A program made the position numbers and the translations under genes. Below are positions 8,368 through 16,587 of a stretch of 64,000 nucleotides of DNA, in pieces. Every line of letters starts with the position of its first letter. Position 1 is the first letter of the stretch. The DNA comes from JADGRB01 sp036267635 (lineage in GTDB: Bacteria; Myxococcota_A; Polyangia; Fen-1088): the NCBI GenBank assembly GCA_036267635.1, contig DATAVR010000033.1:4742-68741 (forward strand), read 5' to 3'. The notes under the pieces are model-generated. The model saw only the letters and a program-made list of their open reading frames with translations. It was not told the origin of the DNA and ran no database searches.

Positions 8368-9357
8368 TTAGCGCGCGCTCTCGTGAGGCGGCCCGAGGTA
8401 GGGGAACTCGGCGAGGAGATCGCCGTGAGGCCCGATGCCGTCGCCCTTCACCTTTCCGTTCGTGAGGATGGGAAGGAAGCCGTCCACGACGTCGTCTTTC
8501 AGCGTCCGGCCGCTCTGCGGGTAGGAGGCGGGGCGGGTGGGGTCGTAGCGGATCATGTCGGGCAACAAGCCTTGGGCTGCCCGCTTGGCGGCCTCCGGCG
8601 TATACCCGCCGGTGTGCTCCAGCGCGTGCGCGAAAACATCGACGAAACGGGCGTCTCCCGCCGGCTCCCCGGCGCGGTAAGCGTCGTTCTGCTCGCCGGT
8701 GAGGAAGGGAGTCTGTGAGGGGCGCGCGCCGCGATCTGCTTGCACCCAGCCGCCGCCCGCGCCGTCCGCCGGGATCAGCGTGCGGACCCAGAGGCTGACC
8801 TCTTTCGAGCCCAGCGCCGAGTTGGGCACCTCCAGGACGACGCTGCAGATGTCTTTGTCGGCGAAAAAATCGCTGCCGGTGAACTTGAAGTCCTGGAGGA
8901 CGCCCACCACGTCGAAGAAGAACGGATCGCTCCGGCGACCCACGAAGAGGCGGTGGTCGCCGGCCTCCGTGACCCGGGCCTCCCGCCCCATCGAGACCGG
9001 CACCCCCTCGGCGAGAACCCGCCCACCGTCGCTCTTCCCGAGCGGCTGCGTCCCCTCGAAGCGGCGCAGCGTCGCCGTCTGGCCCCCGTCCTTCGCAGCC
9101 GAGAAGCGCACCTGATAGGTGATGTCGGCGACGGCGTCGCCGTTGGTGTCGATTCTCAGCTCATAGAGCGCCGCCGTCGCGAACGGCTCCGCCGTGGTCG
9201 CTCCCGGCGGGACGATGCTCGCGGAGGGATGAAAATTCATGATCAGGATCGACCTGCCCGCGTCTGCCGGCTTGGGGAAAGCGTACAGATCCGTGAAGTC
9301 CAGGCGGGCGTCTCCGCGAGGGAAGGTGACGTTGGGGCCCGAATAGTGGTGTGACAT
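8368..9357 (-). CDS. DUF4331 family protein
   Basis: 329-residue protein that matches the DUF4331 family from its first residues (MSHHYSGPNVTFPRGDARLDFTDL at the N-terminus, shown here in part) through LYAFPKPADAGRSILIMNFHPS, a block with ELRIDTNGDAVADITY, and DFFADKDICSVVLEVPN. The family is found in soil bacteria, often beside sigma factors or TPR proteins, and has no proven activity. There is no signal peptide, so the protein is probably cytosolic or released. It lies upstream of, and in the same direction as, nothing close: the downstream neighbour converges, and the GH11 gene upstream on this strand ends 128 bases from its start, so it may share a transcript with it, though this is not shown. 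Confidence 0.88.
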   Translation of the reverse strand: MSHHYSGPNVTFPRGDARLDFTDLYAFPKPADAGRSILIMNFHPSASIVPPGATTAEPFATAALYELRIDTNGDAVADITYQVRFSAAKDGGQTATLRRFEGTQPLGKSDGGRVLAEGVPVSMGREARVTEAGDHRLFVGRRSDPFFFDVVGVLQDFKFTGSDFFADKDICSVVLEVPNSALGSKEVSLWVRTLIPADGAGGGWVQADRGARPSQTPFLTGEQNDAYRAGEPAGDARFVDVFAHALEHTGGYTPEAAKRAAQGLLPDMIRYDPTRPASYPQSGRTLKDDVVDGFLPILTNGKVKGDGIGPHGDLLAEFPYLGPPHESAR

Positions 9358-9485
9358 GGTCGTTCTCCCGTCGTTGGCCGCGCCAATGGAGGCGAGGTCG
9401 GCGACAGGGTAGCGACCATCGCGCCGAGGACCAGAGGGGCGCGATCTGGATTACCGGGCGCCCAATCCCGGAACCATGAGCCGGG

Positions 9486-10526
9486 TCAATTGCTGGTCGT
9501 CGTCACGTTTGCCACCGGAAACTGAATGCTTCCCATGCCGCCGCCGACCTCGACGTTGATGTGGACCGACGCCAGGCTCCCCAGGCTCCAACCCTGCTTC
9601 GCCCATGCCGCGAAGTGATCGCTGACGGTGACGGTCCCGCATTGCCGCGGCGTGGCCCGGGTGCTGGTCATGTTGGTCCAACCACCCGTATGACCGGATT
9701 CGCAAGCGTTGGCGCCGCCCGTTCCGGTCGTCGTGCTGGTGCTGATGTAGTACATCGCGCCATCAACCATCACCGAGGTGCTGCCCTTCGGTACGAAGCC
9801 GCTGAACGAGTCTTCGTTGATGTACCACTCGACGCAGGGGCTGTGCATCCACCCGTACATCCCGATGGACGAGAACGTATTACCGGTGTTTCCCGTTTTT
9901 ACCTCGGAGAAGTCCGCCGTGATCGTTCCGTAGGTCGTGTAAGCCTTGGCGGTGTTGAAATCCAGGCCGAGATGGGCCAGGAAATCCATGCTCTGGTTCC
10001 AGGAGGTGGAAAATGCGTGAGCCGTTGGGAAGACGGTGATGCTCCCGCCGGTCCCATTGGTCCAGATGCCGTAATTGAGGCCGTCGGCCGCGCCGTTGAT
10101 GTTGGTTCCGGTGTACGTGGTCCCGCCGGTCGGCAAGGTGGCCGTGCAATCGACCGTCGCGCCTCCGTCGGTGCCGGTGCCGGACCCGCCTGAGCCCGTC
10201 GTGCCCGCGGTGCCGGTCGTGCCGCCGTGCCCGGCCGCGCCGCCGGTGCCGATTGTTCCGCCGGTGCCGGTCGCGCCACCGTGCCCGGCCGTGCCGCCGG
10301 CGCCGGTTGTCCCGGCTGCCCCCGTCGTCCCGCCCGAGCCGGTCGTCCCGCCCGCGCCGGTCGTCCCGCCCGAGCCGGTCGTTCCGCCCGCGCCGGTCGT
10401 TCCGCCCGAGCCGGTCGTCCCGCCCTCGCCCCCCGCGCCGGTCGTCGTCCCGGTCATGCCCCCGGAGCTGCAACCGGCGAGGGCCAAGCACGTCGCGACA
10501 GTGGAGAAAAGAACCTTGGATCTCAT
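9486..10526 (-). CDS. GH11 endo-1,4-beta-xylanase-like lipoprotein
   Basis: 346 residues: signal segment with a clean lipobox (LAGC), a long TTGSGG/TTGAGG spacer (about residues 25-120), and a C-terminal beta-jellyroll of about 220 residues, the usual GH11 size. Evidence for GH11: the pair of catalytic glutamates is present, Glu233 in SPCVEWYINE (nucleophile strand, like PLVEYYIVE of known xylanases) and Glu326 in INVEVGGGMGS (acid/base strand, like TEGYQSSGS). They are 93 residues apart, as in typical GH11 enzymes. The fragment GTVTVSDHFAAWAKQG also matches the family. It would cleave xylan at the cell surface. The ATG at 10526 follows AAAGGAG at a good distance (10531-10537 on the opposite strand). 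Substrate and activity are inferred. Confidence 0.82.
   Translation of the reverse strand: MRSKVLFSTVATCLALAGCSSGGMTGTTTGAGGEGGTTGSGGTTGAGGTTGSGGTTGAGGTTGSGGTTGAAGTTGAGGTAGHGGATGTGGTIGTGGAAGHGGTTGTAGTTGSGGSGTGTDGGATVDCTATLPTGGTTYTGTNINGAADGLNYGIWTNGTGGSITVFPTAHAFSTSWNQSMDFLAHLGLDFNTAKAYTTYGTITADFSEVKTGNTGNTFSSIGMYGWMHSPCVEWYINEDSFSGFVPKGSTSVMVDGAMYYISTSTTTGTGGANACESGHTGGWTNMTSTRATPRQCGTVTVSDHFAAWAKQGWSLGSLASVHINVEVGGGMGSIQFPVANVTTTSN
10200..10440 (-). repeat. Tandem repeats coding the TTGSGG/TTGAGG spacer
   Basis: Within the GH11 gene, near-perfect 18-base units alternate GSGGTT and GAGGTT codons (clearest at about 10325-10432). Units keep the reading frame, so slippage would change spacer length without breaking the gene. 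Confidence 0.8.
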
Positions 10527-10625
10527 GGGAGCTCCTTTGAAAGGACGTAGTCTATTGTCTCGGCCCAGCCGCGGTTGTCACGGAAAGTTCCCTGACTGAC
10601 GCGAACGGCCGTCGTTTTGCAAACC

Positions 10626-12089
10626 TCAGGGCGCAGGACAGCTGACGGGCACGGTCGTCGTGTCGTGATGATACACGCCGTCGCTGGTCTCGTAGAGCGT
10701 CCCGAAGGTCTGGTCGCCGCCGTAGCCGATGGCAATCACGCCGGTGGTGGCGTAGGCGGACGCGTACGGGTTCACGTTGTTCCCCCACCGCCACATGGTG
10801 CCGTCGCCACGCAGAGCGGCGAACGCGCCGTATCCCGGCTCGAGATCTTTGACGTCGTCGATCGCCGCGCCGTTCTCGTCGACCACCAGCGACGGACTGG
10901 CGACGGGGCTGGCGGAGCTGTTGACTCCCGCGGCGCCCAGCACATTGGAGCCCCAGCAGCGAATGTTCGCGCCATCCAGCGCGCAGACGGTCGCGTCGTC
11001 GTAGTTGGTCGTGCCCGTGCTCCCGACCGCCGCGAGGGCGAGGGAGGTCGGATTCGTCAGCCCGCCCACCTTCACCGGATATTGGTGGTTGGTCGTGTCC
11101 CCTTGGCCGAGCTCGTCCGCGCCGGCGTAGCCCCAGCACCAGATCTCCTTCGCCGACGTCCCTTCGCGCAGAACGCAGGCCTGACGATTTCCCAGCACCG
11201 CCTGATCGACGCCGGTCAGCGCGTTCGTTCCGTCGACGGTGATGAGCTGCGCCGATCCGGTGTGGAGGGTCGTGCCGTCGTTGACCATCCAGCTGAGGTC
11301 GCCCCAGCAATAAAGCTGGCCGGCGGTGGTCACGGCGCACATCGCGGTGCCGTAGTCGCCATGAGCCATCGCGGCCACGTTCGTGAGCGCCGTGCCGCCG
11401 GTCGCGACCACCGGCGTCGCGCGAAAGGTCACGCTGCTGGCTGTCGTCGTGCCGTTCCCCAGCTGACCCACCGCGGCCTTGCTGGTCATCGTGACCCAAC
11501 ACTTCACCGTCCCGTTGGAGAGCGCCGCGCAGCCCGCTCCTTCGTAGTTGTTGTCTTGCAGGCTGACCACGCCGGTCAGCGGCATCCCGGTCGCGTCGTC
11601 GAGGACGACCATCGAGCCGGTGAAGTAGATGAGCGAGCTGTCGGTCCGCTCGAGGTAGCCGCTCGAGAGCTTCTCGATGCAGCTGGTGGCCGCGCCGCCC
11701 TGTCCACCGGACCCCGCGGCGCCCTTTCCCGCGGTCCCAGCGGCCCCTGACGTACCGCCGCCGGAAGCTCTCCCCGCAGCTCCTCCCATCCCCGCCGCTC
11801 CGGAGGTCCCGGCAGAGGCTCCCGCAGCGCCACCGCCAGCGCCTCCGCCAGCGCCGGCCGCGCCTGTTGCTCCCGTCGCGCCACCGGCTGCTCCTCCGGC
11901 TGCTCCTCCGGCTGCGCCACCGCCTGCTCCTCCGGCGATATGTCCGCCGGCGCCCGCGTTTCCCCCGGAGCCGGCGTCTCGGCTAGCGTTCGAACCGCCG
12001 CCGCACCCAACTGCGACACTCCCCACGATCGCCATCCCCAACACCAGCCTGGCCTGCACCGAGGCTGCCAGCGCGACGCGCATCTTCAT
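10626..12089 (-). CDS. RCC1-repeat-like lipoprotein with Gly-rich spacer
   Basis: 487 residues: signal segment ending at VAVGC, a Gly/Ala-rich spacer (about residues 30-125), then a domain with repeated CALxNGTVKCWG-type units: GCAALSNGTVKCWV, MCAVTTAGQLYCWG, ACVLREGTSAKEIWCWGY, VCALDGANIRCWGSN and FAALRGDGTMWRWGNN. This is the regulator-of-chromosome-condensation (RCC1) propeller pattern in its bacterial, disulfide-rich form, each blade carrying a paired Cys. Such proteins are secreted in myxobacteria and have no known partner. ATG 12089 is chosen because GGAAGGGG lies 9 bases upstream; the ATG at 12098 abuts that motif and is less likely. It is 53 bases downstream of the PhyH-family gene on the same strand and may be co-transcribed. 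Confidence 0.85.
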   Translation of the reverse strand: MKMRVALAASVQARLVLGMAIVGSVAVGCGGGSNASRDAGSGGNAGAGGHIAGGAGGGAAGGAAGGAAGGATGATGAAGAGGGAGGGAAGASAGTSGAAGMGGAAGRASGGGTSGAAGTAGKGAAGSGGQGGAATSCIEKLSSGYLERTDSSLIYFTGSMVVLDDATGMPLTGVVSLQDNNYEGAGCAALSNGTVKCWVTMTSKAAVGQLGNGTTTASSVTFRATPVVATGGTALTNVAAMAHGDYGTAMCAVTTAGQLYCWGDLSWMVNDGTTLHTGSAQLITVDGTNALTGVDQAVLGNRQACVLREGTSAKEIWCWGYAGADELGQGDTTNHQYPVKVGGLTNPTSLALAAVGSTGTTNYDDATVCALDGANIRCWGSNVLGAAGVNSSASPVASPSLVVDENGAAIDDVKDLEPGYGAFAALRGDGTMWRWGNNVNPYASAYATTGVIAIGYGGDQTFGTLYETSDGVYHHDTTTVPVSCPAP

Positions 12090-12142
12090 CCGTCCCATCC
12101 CCTTCCCATCGCTCGTTGGGTATCGCGAACGTCGCGAGCACG

Positions 12143-12997
12143 TCAAGAATGGCGCGGTGGGGGGCCGCCTGTTTCGTTCTCCAGCCGCGTGAGCCAGTAG
12201 TCGACGTCGAAGGCCGCGTCGCCGGTCATCGAGCGCCAAAGCCGGATCCGGTTGGCGATCTCCAGGCGGACCTCGTGTCCGTACCAGCGGTGATCGTGGC
12301 TCAGGATCCGGCCGATCTCGGGGTCGTCCAGATCGCGCGTGTCCCAGGTGAGGCGCTGGGGAGCGCTCGGTCCGAGGCGGAGCTTGAACATCGTGCGCGG
12401 GCGGCCGGTCAGGTTCGGTTGGCCGCAGTGCCAGATCCCGTGATGGCAGACGAGCAGCGAGCCGGCCGGGCACTCCATCGCCATCTGACCCACGAAGTTT
12501 TGGTAGCGGGCGATGGCGGCCTCGTTGACGCGGCGGAGGTGGCTGCCGGGCAGGACCATCGTCCCGCCCATCGGGCGAGGCGTTTCGTGCGGAAAAAAGA
12601 ACAGCTGGATGTCGAAGGCGGTCCGTCGCGGATCGAGGATCGCGTCGGCGTGCCAGGGCTGGCTCGAGCGCTGGTTGGCGGCGATCACGTGCGCGTAGTG
12701 GTGGTCGTAGCGCGGGTCCGGTCCCAGCAGGCTCCGGACGACGGCCGACACGGCCGGCAATTCCACCAGCGCAGCGAGCGCTGGCCAGTCGCGAAACAGA
12801 CCGGCGAGCGGCCGCCCGGCCCAGGTTCGCGCCGGACTGCCCGGCGCGGCGCCGAAGGACGAGGTCGGGCCGCCCGCGGCGAGCTCCCGGGAAACGGCCT
12901 CCGAGAGCGCCGCCGGCACGAGCGCGTCGAAGCGGAGGTAGCCGTCGGCGACGAACGCGGCAACCTGCTTGCTGGTGAGCGGTGGGGTTTCGTCCAC
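12143..12997 (-). CDS. Phytanoyl-CoA dioxygenase (PhyH) family protein
   Basis: 284 residues with the non-haem Fe(II)/2-oxoglutarate oxygenase signature of the PhyH family: the metal ligands His116 and Asp118 in PWHADAIL, a distal His in HGIWHCGQPN (about His190), and a following GRPRTMFKLR whose Arg would bind 2-oxoglutarate. MGGTMVLPGSH is the typical strand between them. The length fits the family. The substrate cannot be read from the sequence. GTG 12997 starts two bases after the stop of the 89-residue gene upstream, so the two form an operon. Predicted cytosolic. Confidence 0.85.
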   Translation of the reverse strand: MDETPPLTSKQVAAFVADGYLRFDALVPAALSEAVSRELAAGGPTSSFGAAPGSPARTWAGRPLAGLFRDWPALAALVELPAVSAVVRSLLGPDPRYDHHYAHVIAANQRSSQPWHADAILDPRRTAFDIQLFFFPHETPRPMGGTMVLPGSHLRRVNEAAIARYQNFVGQMAMECPAGSLLVCHHGIWHCGQPNLTGRPRTMFKLRLGPSAPQRLTWDTRDLDDPEIGRILSHDHRWYGHEVRLEIANRIRLWRSMTGDAAFDVDYWLTRLENETGGPPPRHS

Positions 12998-12999
12998 GC

Positions 13000-13269
13000 T
13001 CAGATCTCCACCAGCTTCTCGAGCACGAACTCGTACGGGAGAAAGCCGGTGTCGTGCTCGGCGCCGCGGGGCGCCGCCTGGAGGTGCGGGAGCTGGATGA
13101 CCCGCCAGCCGTCGCGCATGGCGGCGAGCACCGACGGGTAGGGCGGCTCTGCGCCGTCGCCGGCCATGTGGACCTGGCGTCCGGTCCCGTCGAAGATCGA
13201 CCAGGCCCCGACGTCGCTCTCCGGGCTGGAGGTGGTCGCGTAGAGGACCAGGACCTGCTGCCGGAGCAT
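13000..13269 (-). CDS. Small conserved-looking protein in operon with PhyH oxygenase
   Basis: 89 residues from ATG 13269. The beginning (LRQQVLVLYATTSSPESDVG), the middle (WSIFDGTGR, YPSVLAAMRDGWRVIQLP) and the end (DTGFLPYEFVLEKLVEI) look like a compact alpha/beta fold with a final helix. I do not recognise the family. The frame stays open further upstream, but that extension overlaps the divergent NAD(P)-binding gene and is unlikely. Its stop lies 2 bases before the PhyH start, which suggests a shared function or at least shared transcription. No signal peptide. Confidence 0.65.
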   Translation of the reverse strand: MLRQQVLVLYATTSSPESDVGAWSIFDGTGRQVHMAGDGAEPPYPSVLAAMRDGWRVIQLPHLQAAPRGAEHDTGFLPYEFVLEKLVEI

Positions 13270-13377
13270 GCGCCTAGTGTGACACGGTCGGGATTTGCTC
13301 GGGACTGGTCGGGATTGTGCCTGGAGCATGCTCGCGACGCTGAACGGCCGCGCGGAACCAAAACGAGGGCGGGGTGT

Positions 13378-14025
13378 ATGGTTGTGCCCATGAAGATCCT
13401 CGTCCTCGGCGCCTCGCGCGGGACCGGCGCTCTTTGTGTCAAGGCCGCGCTGGCGAAGGGTCATTCGGTGAGCGCGTTTTCGCGCACGCCCGCCAGGCTC
13501 GACGTCACGCACCCGGCGCTGACGAAGATCGCGGGCGACTTCCACGACGCCGCCTCGGTGCAGAGCGCGGTGGCCGGTCACGACGCGGTGATCATCTGCG
13601 CGTCGCCGCGGTCATTGGGCGCGATCAAAGAGAAGCCCGACTATTTCTCGCGCGGCACGAAGCACGCCATCGACGCCATGAAACAGCAAGGCGTGAGGCG
13701 CCTGGTGGTCCTCACCGCCCACGGCGTCGGAGACAGCAAGTCCGCGGCGAGCTGGTTCCAGCGGACGGTCCTCATCGACGGTCTTTTGAAGGGTTTCTTT
13801 CGCGATCACGAGGTGCAGGAGCGCCTGACCGAAGAGAGCGGCCTCGACTACGTCATCGCGCGCCCCATGCGGCTCACCAACGGCCAGGCAAAAGGGAAGT
13901 ACGTGCGCACCGAAGCGGCGACCGGCATGCCCTCGACGATCTCCCGCGCCGATGTCGCCGACTTCCTGGTCGAAGCGTGTGAGTCGCCGGCCTGGGTGGG
14001 CAAGCGCGTGCACCTGGGCGGGTGA
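13378..14025 (+). CDS. NAD(P)-binding (NmrA/SDR-like) protein
   Basis: 215 residues with an N-terminal Rossmann nucleotide-binding motif (KILVLGASRGTGALC, GxxGxxG pattern) and the NAD(P)H-binding family features ALAKGHSVSAFSRTPARL, KIAGDFHDAASV, DAVIICASP and VIARPMRLTN. These atypical short-chain dehydrogenase-like proteins act as flavin reductases, epimerases or redox sensors; the substrate here is unknown. GAGGG sits 8 bases before ATG 13378, which favours that start; the family usually begins at MKILVLGA, which would be ATG 13390. Divergent from the 89-residue gene and convergent with the prolyl-hydroxylase-like gene (11 bases between stops). Confidence 0.82.
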   Translation: MVVPMKILVLGASRGTGALCVKAALAKGHSVSAFSRTPARLDVTHPALTKIAGDFHDAASVQSAVAGHDAVIICASPRSLGAIKEKPDYFSRGTKHAIDAMKQQGVRRLVVLTAHGVGDSKSAASWFQRTVLIDGLLKGFFRDHEVQERLTEESGLDYVIARPMRLTNGQAKGKYVRTEAATGMPSTISRADVADFLVEACESPAWVGKRVHLGG

Positions 14026-14036
14026 CAGGCGCCTGC

Positions 14037-14651
14037 TCAGGGGCGCGTGCGGAACCAACCGGCGATGCTCCAGCGCTCGCGAGTGGCCTTCTTCGCTTCG
14101 TGCGGCGTCTCGGCGCTCATGAAGAGCACCAGCGTCCCGCCCTCCGGGGAGAGCGTCAGCCGAGGGCGCTCGTGCGCGTCGTAAATCACGAGCTCGCCGC
14201 CCGCGTCTGCCGGCCACTCCGCGTTGAGATAGATCACCGCCGAGACGACCCTGGCGTTGGAGTGGCGGTGACGATCGACGTGGGTCCCGTAGGAGGCGCC
14301 CACCGGGTAGTGGGCATAGTGAGCCTCGAACGAGTCGAGCCCCAGGAAGAGCTCGCGGTTGAGCGAGCGCCGCAATCCGTCCATCCAGCGCATGAAGGTC
14401 TGCCCGCCGGGCATGCTCGCGTCGAGCCAGCAGAGCGAGCCGCCGCGGACGGCGCTCTCTTGCAGCGCGCCGTCGCCGTCACCGCGACCGACGCGCGCCG
14501 CGAAGAAGGCGTCGTCCGCCAACAGCTGTTCGGCTTCGCCCCGCAGCCTCTGCCAGCCCTCCTTGGCCATTGCTCCGGGCGACACGAAGTACCCGTGCTC
14601 GGCCAACGCCAGCGCTGCCGGCCGCCAGTCGCTCTCCTCGTCCGCCGACAC
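14037..14651 (-). CDS. 2-oxoglutarate/Fe(II) dioxygenase, prolyl-4-hydroxylase-like
   Basis: 204 residues ending in a P4Hc-type jellyroll. The metal triad is visible as HVD in YGTHVDRHRHSN, and the distal His in ETPHEA, followed by Lys/Arg residues in KKATRERWSIAGWFR that would hold 2-oxoglutarate; AGGELVIYD is the characteristic strand. Bacterial members hydroxylate prolines in proteins such as EF-Tu or act on small molecules; the target here is unknown. The start is ATG 14651, giving MSADEESDWRPAALALAEHG. It lies 16 bases upstream of nothing coding on its strand: the 112-residue gene ends at 14668, so both may be one transcript. Confidence 0.82.
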   Translation of the reverse strand: MSADEESDWRPAALALAEHGYFVSPGAMAKEGWQRLRGEAEQLLADDAFFAARVGRGDGDGALQESAVRGGSLCWLDASMPGGQTFMRWMDGLRRSLNRELFLGLDSFEAHYAHYPVGASYGTHVDRHRHSNARVVSAVIYLNAEWPADAGGELVIYDAHERPRLTLSPEGGTLVLFMSAETPHEAKKATRERWSIAGWFRTRP

Positions 14652-14667
14652 CGGCGGGGAGCATAGG

Positions 14668-15006
14668 CTATCGAACGAGCGCGAGGAGCTTGATCAGCCG
14701 CTCGGCGCGCGGCGTGAAGATGGAGGGATCGGGCGACCGGCGATCCGATTCGTGCTCCAGGTCCCCGACGAGCCCGGCGAGGATCTTCCGATCTGGCCCG
14801 CTGAACATGGGCGCCATACGTCCGACCTGCTCTCGGACGACCGCCAAGACCTTGCTCATGACGTGGTGCTGGCCAGCGGCGGTCAGCGTGTCGAGCGTCG
14901 CCAGCATGTCGCCCAAGACGGCGACCTGCCAGGACGCGGACGGATAGTCTTCGCCATCCCGCCAGCGTTCGGCAGGCGGTTTCGGGGCACGCGGCATGAA
15001 GCTCAT
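14668..15006 (-). CDS. Hypothetical helical protein
   Basis: 112 residues from ATG 15006, mostly helical (SWQVAVLGDMLATLDTLTAA, MSKVLAVVREQVGRM, RAERLIKLLALVR). No signal peptide, motif or family is recognised. The frame extends to 15120, but the extra N-terminus overlaps the divergent lipoprotein gene and lacks a good ribosome-binding site, so the internal ATG is preferred. It ends 16 bases before the prolyl-hydroxylase-like gene begins on the same strand, suggesting an operon. Confidence 0.6.
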   Translation of the reverse strand: MSFMPRAPKPPAERWRDGEDYPSASWQVAVLGDMLATLDTLTAAGQHHVMSKVLAVVREQVGRMAPMFSGPDRKILAGLVGDLEHESDRRSPDPSIFTPRAERLIKLLALVR

Positions 15007-15101
15007 CCGGATCGAGGCTCCTGGTCTCGGCAAGATTTGCGCGGAGCTTGAGGTCGCGATCGCGGCGTCAAGATCGGCTGTCACAGCTCCGATAAGAGGA
15101 T

Positions 15102-16259
15102 GTGCTCCGCGCTGCGCCAACCGGGAGGGCCCTCGCCCTGGCAGGGAGCCTGCTGCTGGCGGCCCCGCTCGGCTGCGCCAACCGCGGGATGGAGGCCCCG
15201 GCGGACGTCACCGCGACGGGGGCTGGCTCGGATGGGGGGATCGCCGCCAGGGACGCAGATCTGGATGGCCAGACGGCCTCCGGCGGAGGAGGCGGGATCG
15301 CGGGGACAGGCGGGGCAGCCGGAACCGGCGGCGCTGGCGGTTCGGGTGCGGGTGGCGCGGGCGCGGGTGGCGCGGGTTCGGGTGGCGCGGGTTCGGGTGG
15401 CGCGGGCGCGGGTGGTACGGGCGGGGGCGGAGCCGGCGGGGGCGGCGCCGGCGGCGGCGCTGGTCGCACCAGCACCGGTGGCGCGGGCGGATCGGGCGCG
15501 GGTGGGGCCGGCGGCTCCAGCGTGGGCGGCGCGGGTGGGCAAAGCGGTGGCAGCGGTGGCAGCGGCAGCAGCGGTGGATCGGCCGGCTCCAGCGCGGGTG
15601 GGGCCGGCGGCCAGTCTCTTCCGCCGCTCTTCGCTTACTACCCGTTCGATCAGACGAGCGGCCCGGCGATCCCGGACGCATCCGGCAACGGTCACGCCGG
15701 GACGCTGGCGGGCACCGCCACCTTCCCGGCGGGGATGATCGGCAACGGGCTCGGCCTGCCCGGCGTGAGCGGCGACTACGTCGCGCTGCCGGGCGCGCTC
15801 CTGCAGGCGGTGACGAACGTGACGATCGCCGTATGGGTCAACGTCCACACCGACCAGACCTGGCAGCGCATCTTCGATTTCGGCGCCAGCACGAACGTCT
15901 ACATGTTCTTCTCCCCGCACGCTGGAGGGACCAACGTCGCGCGGTTCGCCATCACCACCGGCGGCAACGCCGCCGAACAGCACCTCGACGCGGCCGCCGT
16001 CCTGCCCGTCGGCAGCTGGACGCACGTGGCGATCGTGCTCGGGGCCGGCGGCGGCACCCTCTATCTCAACGGCGCGTCGGTCGCCACCAACGCTGCTCTC
16101 GCGCTTCGGCCGGCCGACCTCGGCGCGGCGGCCAACAACTGGCTCGGCCGTTCGCAATTCACCGCCGACCCGGCGTTCAACGGCGAGATCGACGACCTGC
16201 GCATCTATAACAGCGCGCTGACGGCTGGCCAGATCACGACGATCTACAACGCCCGCTGA
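15102..16259 (+). CDS. Lipoprotein with Gly-rich spacer and LamG-like domain
   Basis: 385 residues: signal segment ending at PLGC, a very long Gly/Ala/Ser spacer (about residues 60-170) and a C-terminal LamG-like jellyroll (about 172-385). Diagnostic pieces are YYPFDQTSG ... IPDASGNGHAGTL, VTIAVWVNVH, GSWTHVAIVLGAGGGTLYLNG and the closing GEIDDLRIYNSALT, matching Laminin_G_3 domains. It is a second, distant relative of the lipoprotein at 6223-7266. The start is GTG 15102, since a stop codon (TAA 15093-15095) lies just upstream in frame and no other start precedes the signal sequence; AGAGGA abuts it closely. Probably carbohydrate binding at the cell surface (inference). Confidence 0.82.
   Translation: MLRAAPTGRALALAGSLLLAAPLGCANRGMEAPADVTATGAGSDGGIAARDADLDGQTASGGGGGIAGTGGAAGTGGAGGSGAGGAGAGGAGSGGAGSGGAGAGGTGGGGAGGGGAGGGAGRTSTGGAGGSGAGGAGGSSVGGAGGQSGGSGGSGSSGGSAGSSAGGAGGQSLPPLFAYYPFDQTSGPAIPDASGNGHAGTLAGTATFPAGMIGNGLGLPGVSGDYVALPGALLQAVTNVTIAVWVNVHTDQTWQRIFDFGASTNVYMFFSPHAGGTNVARFAITTGGNAAEQHLDAAAVLPVGSWTHVAIVLGAGGGTLYLNGASVATNAALALRPADLGAAANNWLGRSQFTADPAFNGEIDDLRIYNSALTAGQITTIYNAR
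15315..15610 (+). repeat. Gly-rich spacer repeats (GAGG/GSGG units)
   Basis: Short in-frame GC-rich repeats (for example GCGGGTGGCGCGGG units near 15345-15420) within the LamG lipoprotein gene. They code for spacer only; no CRISPR-like unique spacers are present. Confidence 0.8.
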
Positions 16260-16314
16260 CCGCAACGCCGCGGACGCAACGTCCGTCGACCGTAGCGCCG
16301 GAGCGTATCGAGCC

Positions 16315-16503
16315 TCAATAGTGCGGCGGCTTCTCGTTCGCCACCGGCTCGCTCAGCTGGGCCAGCTCGGACTTGGTCGAGGTCAGCTCTCGCAGCAGGC
16401 CGTCGATGGCCCGTTGTTGGGCGAAGACGACCTCGCTCAGATCGGCGACCTGGCGTTCGAGATGGGTGTACCGGACCTCCAGGTCCACGAGTCGCGATTC
16501 CAT
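16315..16503 (-). CDS. slyX: SlyX family protein
   Basis: 62 residues that match SlyX end to end: MESRLVDLEVRYTHLERQV, a heptad-patterned coiled coil with DLSEVVFAQQRAIDGLL, and the invariant C-terminal PPHY. SlyX is a small coiled-coil protein of unknown function; in Escherichia coli it lies near slyD. Here its neighbours are the LamG lipoprotein (convergent) and a TPR gene (divergent, 84 bases apart), so the context gives no clue. The ATG at 16503 is the natural family start. Confidence 0.88.
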   Translation of the reverse strand: MESRLVDLEVRYTHLERQVADLSEVVFAQQRAIDGLLRELTSTKSELAQLSEPVANEKPPHY

Positions 16504-16587
16504 GGTGGACGAACGCTACCACCGCTTGGCGCGGCGGAGTCCCCGGCGAGCGAGGCCCACCGGGAATCGCTGCCTCGACTAGGATTG

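Noticed and set aside
10200..10440. Regular short repeats that look like a CRISPR array or minisatellite
   Set aside because: Repeats are codon-periodic (18 bases), lack unique spacers, lie inside an open reading frame and code for a Gly-rich spacer; no cas genes are near.
12982..13377. N-terminal extension of the NAD(P)-binding gene giving 347 residues
   Set aside because: The extension overlaps two minus-strand genes, is Arg/Gly-rich shadow, and the Rossmann motif begins at the downstream start.
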